Source: Acidovorax sp. A1169
Lineage (GTDB): Bacteria; Pseudomonadota; Gammaproteobacteria; Burkholderiales; Burkholderiaceae_C
Length of the DNA stretch: 64,000 nt
Direction: 5' to 3'
Assembly (NCBI RefSeq): GCF_030704685.1
Contig: NZ_JAUZDX010000009.1
Coordinates: forward strand, 1-64,000
The notes beneath the pieces were generated by a model that saw only the letters and a program-made list of their open reading frames with translations, did not search any database and was not told the origin of the DNA. The position numbers and the translations under genes are program-made. This document shows positions 61,331 through 64,000 of the stretch, piece by piece; positions within the stretch are counted from its first letter, which is position 1, and every line of letters begins with the position of its first letter.

Positions 61331-62347
61331 ATGAACCTGCAGAAATTCGCCCGCCACCCGCTGACCTTCGGGCCCTCGCCCATCACGCCGCTGCCACGCC
61401 TGTCGGCCCACCTGGGCGGCAAGGTGCATCTGTATGCCAAGCGCGAGGACTGCAACAGCGGCCTGGCCTTTGGCGGCAACAAGACGCGCAAGCTCGAATA
61501 CCTCATCCCCGAGGCGATTGCCGGCGGCTACGACACACTGGTGTCCATCGGCGGCATCCAGTCCAACCAGACGCGCCAGGTGGCCGCCGTGGCCGCCCAC
61601 CTGGGCATGAAATGCGTGCTGGTGCAGGAGAACTGGGTGAACTACTCCGACGCGGTGTACGACCGCGTGGGCAACATCGAGATGTCGCGCATCATGGGTG
61701 CCGACGTGCGCCTGGATGCGGCAGGCTTCGACATCGGCATCCGCCCCAGCTGGGAGCAGGCCATGGACGACGTGAAGAAGGCCGGCGGCAAGCCCTTCCC
61801 CATCCCCGCCGGCTGCTCCGAGCACCCGTACGGTGGCCTGGGCTTCGTGGGCTTTGCCGAGGAAGTGCGCCAGCAGGAGAAGGAACTGGGCTTTGCGTTC
61901 GACTACATCGTCGTGTGCTCGGTCACGGGCAGCACGCAGGCCGGCATGGTGGTGGGCTTTGCGGCCGACGGCCGCTCGCGCAAGGTGATCGGCATCGACG
62001 CCTCGGCCAAGCCCGAGCAAACGCACGCCCAGGTGCTGCGCATCGCACAGAACACCGCCAAGCTGGTCGAGCTGGGCCAGGAGATCACGGCCGAGGACGT
62101 GGTGCTGGACACCCGCTACGGCGGCCCCGAGTACGGCCTGCCGAGCGAGGGCACGCTCGATGCCATCCGCCTGTGCGCGCGCCAGGAAGGCATGCTCACC
62201 GACCCGGTGTACGAAGGCAAGTCCATGCACGGCATGATCGACATGGTGCGCAAGGGCGAATTCCCCGAAGGCTCCCGTGTCCTGTACGCGCACCTGGGAG
62301 GGGTGCCGGCGTTGAACGCCTACAGCTTTCTTTTTCGCAACGGCTGA
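61331..62347 (+). CDS. acdS: 1-aminocyclopropane-1-carboxylate deaminase AcdS
   Basis: 338 residues, the exact length of well-studied AcdS proteins. Lys51 ([10 protein letters not shown]) binds pyridoxal phosphate, Ser78 ([11 protein letters not shown]) fits the conserved nucleophile-assisting serine, and [19 protein letters not shown] and AHLGGVPAL carry the tyrosine-glutamate pair and leucine that separate true ACC deaminases from D-cysteine desulfhydrases. It converts the ethylene precursor ACC to 2-oxobutyrate and ammonia, a plant-association trait. The divergent Lrp-type gene is the expected AcdR. Confidence 0.93.
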   Translation: MNLQKFARHPLTFGPSPITPLPRLSAHLGGKVHLYAKREDCNSGLAFGGNKTRKLEYLIPEAIAGGYDTLVSIGGIQSNQTRQVAAVAAHLGMKCVLVQENWVNYSDAVYDRVGNIEMSRIMGADVRLDAAGFDIGIRPSWEQAMDDVKKAGGKPFPIPAGCSEHPYGGLGFVGFAEEVRQQEKELGFAFDYIVVCSVTGSTQAGMVVGFAADGRSRKVIGIDASAKPEQTHAQVLRIAQNTAKLVELGQEITAEDVVLDTRYGGPEYGLPSEGTLDAIRLCARQEGMLTDPVYEGKSMHGMIDMVRKGEFPEGSRVLYAHLGGVPALNAYSFLFRNG

Positions 62348-62612
62348 TGCACCGCGCGATGAAACGGAGCAGCAGCGCCTGGACCGACTGGCGGGCCTGT
62401 CGCTCATCTGAACCCCTCTGACTCCCGCCATCGACCCGAGCATGCCCACGGGTCGCCGCCATGATCCCGTGCATCCACGGCCATGGCGGCTGCGCAAACA
62501 TCTGTAGCAGCGACAGGCATGGCCGGTGCGAGACGAAGGCTGGTGCGCCCTGCAGTGCCTGTTCGCAGCCAACAACGGCTGACCGACCAGCCCTCACCCG
62601 AAGGATCGCCAA

Positions 62613-63611
62613 ATGAAGTGCTTGCATCTGAACCGACGCACAAGCGTCGCCATGTTCGTGGTAGCCATTGCAGTGACAGGGCTGGGTGGAGGGACCAAGG
62701 CACATGCCGATGGCTACCCCGTCAAACCGGTCCAGCTGGTTGTGCCCTTCCCGCCTGGCGGGGCCGTCGATATCGTGGGGCGCCTGATCAGCAAGAAGCT
62801 GGGCGAGCGCCTGGGCCAACCGATCGTGGTCGAGAACAAGGCCGGGGCAGGCACCATCGTGGGCGCATCCTTCGTGGCCAATGCTCCTGCCGATGGCTAC
62901 ACGCTGCTGATCAGCTCCGGCTCCACCTTCACCGTCAACCCCGCGCTCAACAGCAAGCTGCCCTACGATCCGCTCAAGAGCTTCGAGCCGGTCGGCATGG
63001 TGGCGCGCGTGCCGCTGATCCTGCTGGCCCATCGCGATGTGCCTGTGGACAACCTGAAGCAGCTGATCACGGCAGCGCACCAGGCTCCCGACAAGTTCTC
63101 CTACGGCTCGTTCGGCAGCGGCACCACCGGCCATTTCGCCGCCGAGCTGATGTGGTCTGCCACAGGCATCAAGCTGCTGCACGTGCCCTACCGGGGAAGC
63201 GCGCCGGCCATGAGCGACCTGATGGGCGGGCAGATCCCGTTCACCATCGACACGGTGGCCGCGGCGCTGCCGCAGCTCAAGTCGGGCAAGATCAAGGCCA
63301 TCGTCGTCACGGGCGCCGCGCGCGCCACGCGGTTGCCTGATGTACCGACGGTGGCGGAAAGCGGTTTTGCAGGTTTTGCTGCTGACTCGTGGCTGGCCGT
63401 GGTCGCGCCCCGCGGCCTGCCCGCCCAAGCAAAGGCCAGGCTGGAAAAGGCGCTGTCCGAAACCATGGCGGATGCCGAGATACGCAGCAAGCTCATCGCC
63501 AGTGGCCTGGAGCAGGCCTACGCCCCCGGCAACACCGTGCTCGCGCAGATCGAGGACGAACTACCGCGCATGCGGGCGATTGCCCAGCGCGCGAACATCC
63601 GCGCGGAGTGA
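62613..63611 (+). CDS. Bug-family periplasmic solute receptor
   Basis: 332 residues with a signal peptide (about 1-32, ending KAHA). QLVVPFPPGGAVDIVGRLIS, NKAGAGTIVGASFVA, HVPYRGSAPAMSDLMGGQIP and LPDVPTVAESG are the Bug signatures. It lies 265 bases after acdS on the same strand; that gap shows no gene. No TctAB partner is present. Its last codons mark the exact point where a broken acyltransferase remnant begins on the opposite strand. Confidence 0.9.
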   Translation: MKCLHLNRRTSVAMFVVAIAVTGLGGGTKAHADGYPVKPVQLVVPFPPGGAVDIVGRLISKKLGERLGQPIVVENKAGAGTIVGASFVANAPADGYTLLISSGSTFTVNPALNSKLPYDPLKSFEPVGMVARVPLILLAHRDVPVDNLKQLITAAHQAPDKFSYGSFGSGTTGHFAAELMWSATGIKLLHVPYRGSAPAMSDLMGGQIPFTIDTVAAALPQLKSGKIKAIVVTGAARATRLPDVPTVAESGFAGFAADSWLAVVAPRGLPAQAKARLEKALSETMADAEIRSKLIASGLEQAYAPGNTVLAQIEDELPRMRAIAQRANIRAE

Positions 63612-64000
63612 ACGCGGCCACGCAGCACCTGGGCAGCGCGCTCGAAAGCGGCGTTGTAGGTGGCGGGGTCTTCCTGGCAGGGCGCGATCGGGATGGCCTT
63701 GGCCAGGCAGAACAGCCAGCCGAGCACCGGCACGCGGAAGATGCGCTGGTCCATCACGAAGTAGATGGGCCCGGGGGCTGGCCGCCATGCGCAGCATCGC
63801 GTCGATGAAGCCCACATGGCTGCCGGTCAGGGTGGCGGCACCGCTGGCGGTGCAGGTTATCGTCGCCCTGCACCTTGAAGCGGTAGATGAAGCGCGAGGC
63901 CATCCAGACCACGAAGCGCAGCAGGTACCCGGGCACCAATGAACATGAGCCCCCTGACCGAATCGGCAAGGCCCGGGGTTCAGGAACGCAGCCAGGCCAG
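63612..64000 (-). pseudogene. Frameshifted and truncated acyltransferase (PlsC-type) remnant
   Basis: Read leftward from the window edge, three frames join into one acyltransferase-like sequence. They are VPGYLLRFVVWMASRFIYRF with VQGDDNL, then TASGAATLTGSHVGFIDAML, then GPIYFVMDQRIFRVPVLGWL with FCLAKAIPIAPCQEDPATYN and AAFERAAQVL. The shifts fall near 63847 and 63775. The PlsC catalytic H-x4-D appears as SHVGFID. The similarity ends at about 63625, next to the Bug stop codon, before the rest of the domain. The pattern resembles acyltransferases fused to MFS carriers in this family, but the upstream part is outside the window. Confidence 0.75.

Noticed and set aside
62348..62612. Transposase or gene remnant between acdS and the Bug gene
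   Set aside because: Translations in both strands gave no recognisable motif, and no terminal repeats were seen.
63939..64000. Short plus-strand frame MNMSPLTESARPG running off the right edge
   Set aside because: There is no ribosome site and it overlaps the acyltransferase remnant; too little sequence to judge.

Overview
The window is GC-rich DNA with densely packed genes. Its content points to a Betaproteobacterium of the order Burkholderiales, most likely the family Comamonadaceae (Acidovorax, Alicycliphilus, Diaphorobacter or Comamonas type). The reasons are three Bug-type (tripartite tricarboxylate) receptors, a phenylacetate operon joined to a branched-chain-type ABC transporter, a DUF2145/YiaAB block, an acdR-acdS pair and a CCCCCTGAGGGGG-type intergenic repeat. 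This placement is inference from gene content; no 16S gene is present. No tRNA, rRNA, CRISPR array or intact insertion sequence was seen.

Layout. 1-3168: tail of an unknown gene, a class A flavin monooxygenase, a DUF2783 protein and a Bug receptor. 3178-6070: a leftward TerC / 52-residue membrane protein / DUF2062 operon with a proline-rich leader ORF, divergent from an NhaR-type LysR regulator; a palindromic LysR box lies between them. 6060-13084: two ABC substrate-binding proteins, a LivM-LivG fusion, LivF, LivH and a TetR regulator. 13213-21502: the phenylacetyl-CoA pathway, with paaG-I-K-A-B-C-D-E leftward and paaN rightward around a TetR-type operator. 21509-26117: a sulfatase/Bug pair divergent from a MarR regulator, then an MFS exporter. 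26147-30843: hemE and priA, separated by a 1.45-kb non-coding region.

30844-41667: a type II secretion operon gspE-F-G-H-I-J-K-L-M-D in one direction. 41728-44061: an AEC carrier and an orphan ABC receptor. 44167-46411: four tightly packed genes (two roadblock/LC7 proteins, an MglA-like GTPase and an unrecognised protein). 46620-53188: rep, pldA, a small protein behind a sigma-28-like promoter, a universal stress protein, tgt and a membrane protein. 53301-56048: two GGDEF diguanylate cyclases. 56054-59164: membrane proteins of unknown role, DUF2145 and YiaAB. 59439-63611: an enoyl-reductase-like protein, acdR/acdS and a Bug receptor. 63612-64000: a broken acyltransferase remnant.

The most striking feature is the hemE-priA interval. 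It is a tandem direct duplication of a 706-bp unit. Each unit carries two TTATCCACA boxes inside an 18-bp motif, one TTATGCACA box, one TTGTGCACA box, a 15-bp inverted repeat and an AT-rich block. The spacers have diverged, yet every anchor is offset by exactly 706 bp. This looks like a duplicated DnaA-binding locus: a chromosomal origin, or a DnaA-titration or regulatory site. The second most interesting element is the GTPase/roadblock cluster with its unrecognised partner.
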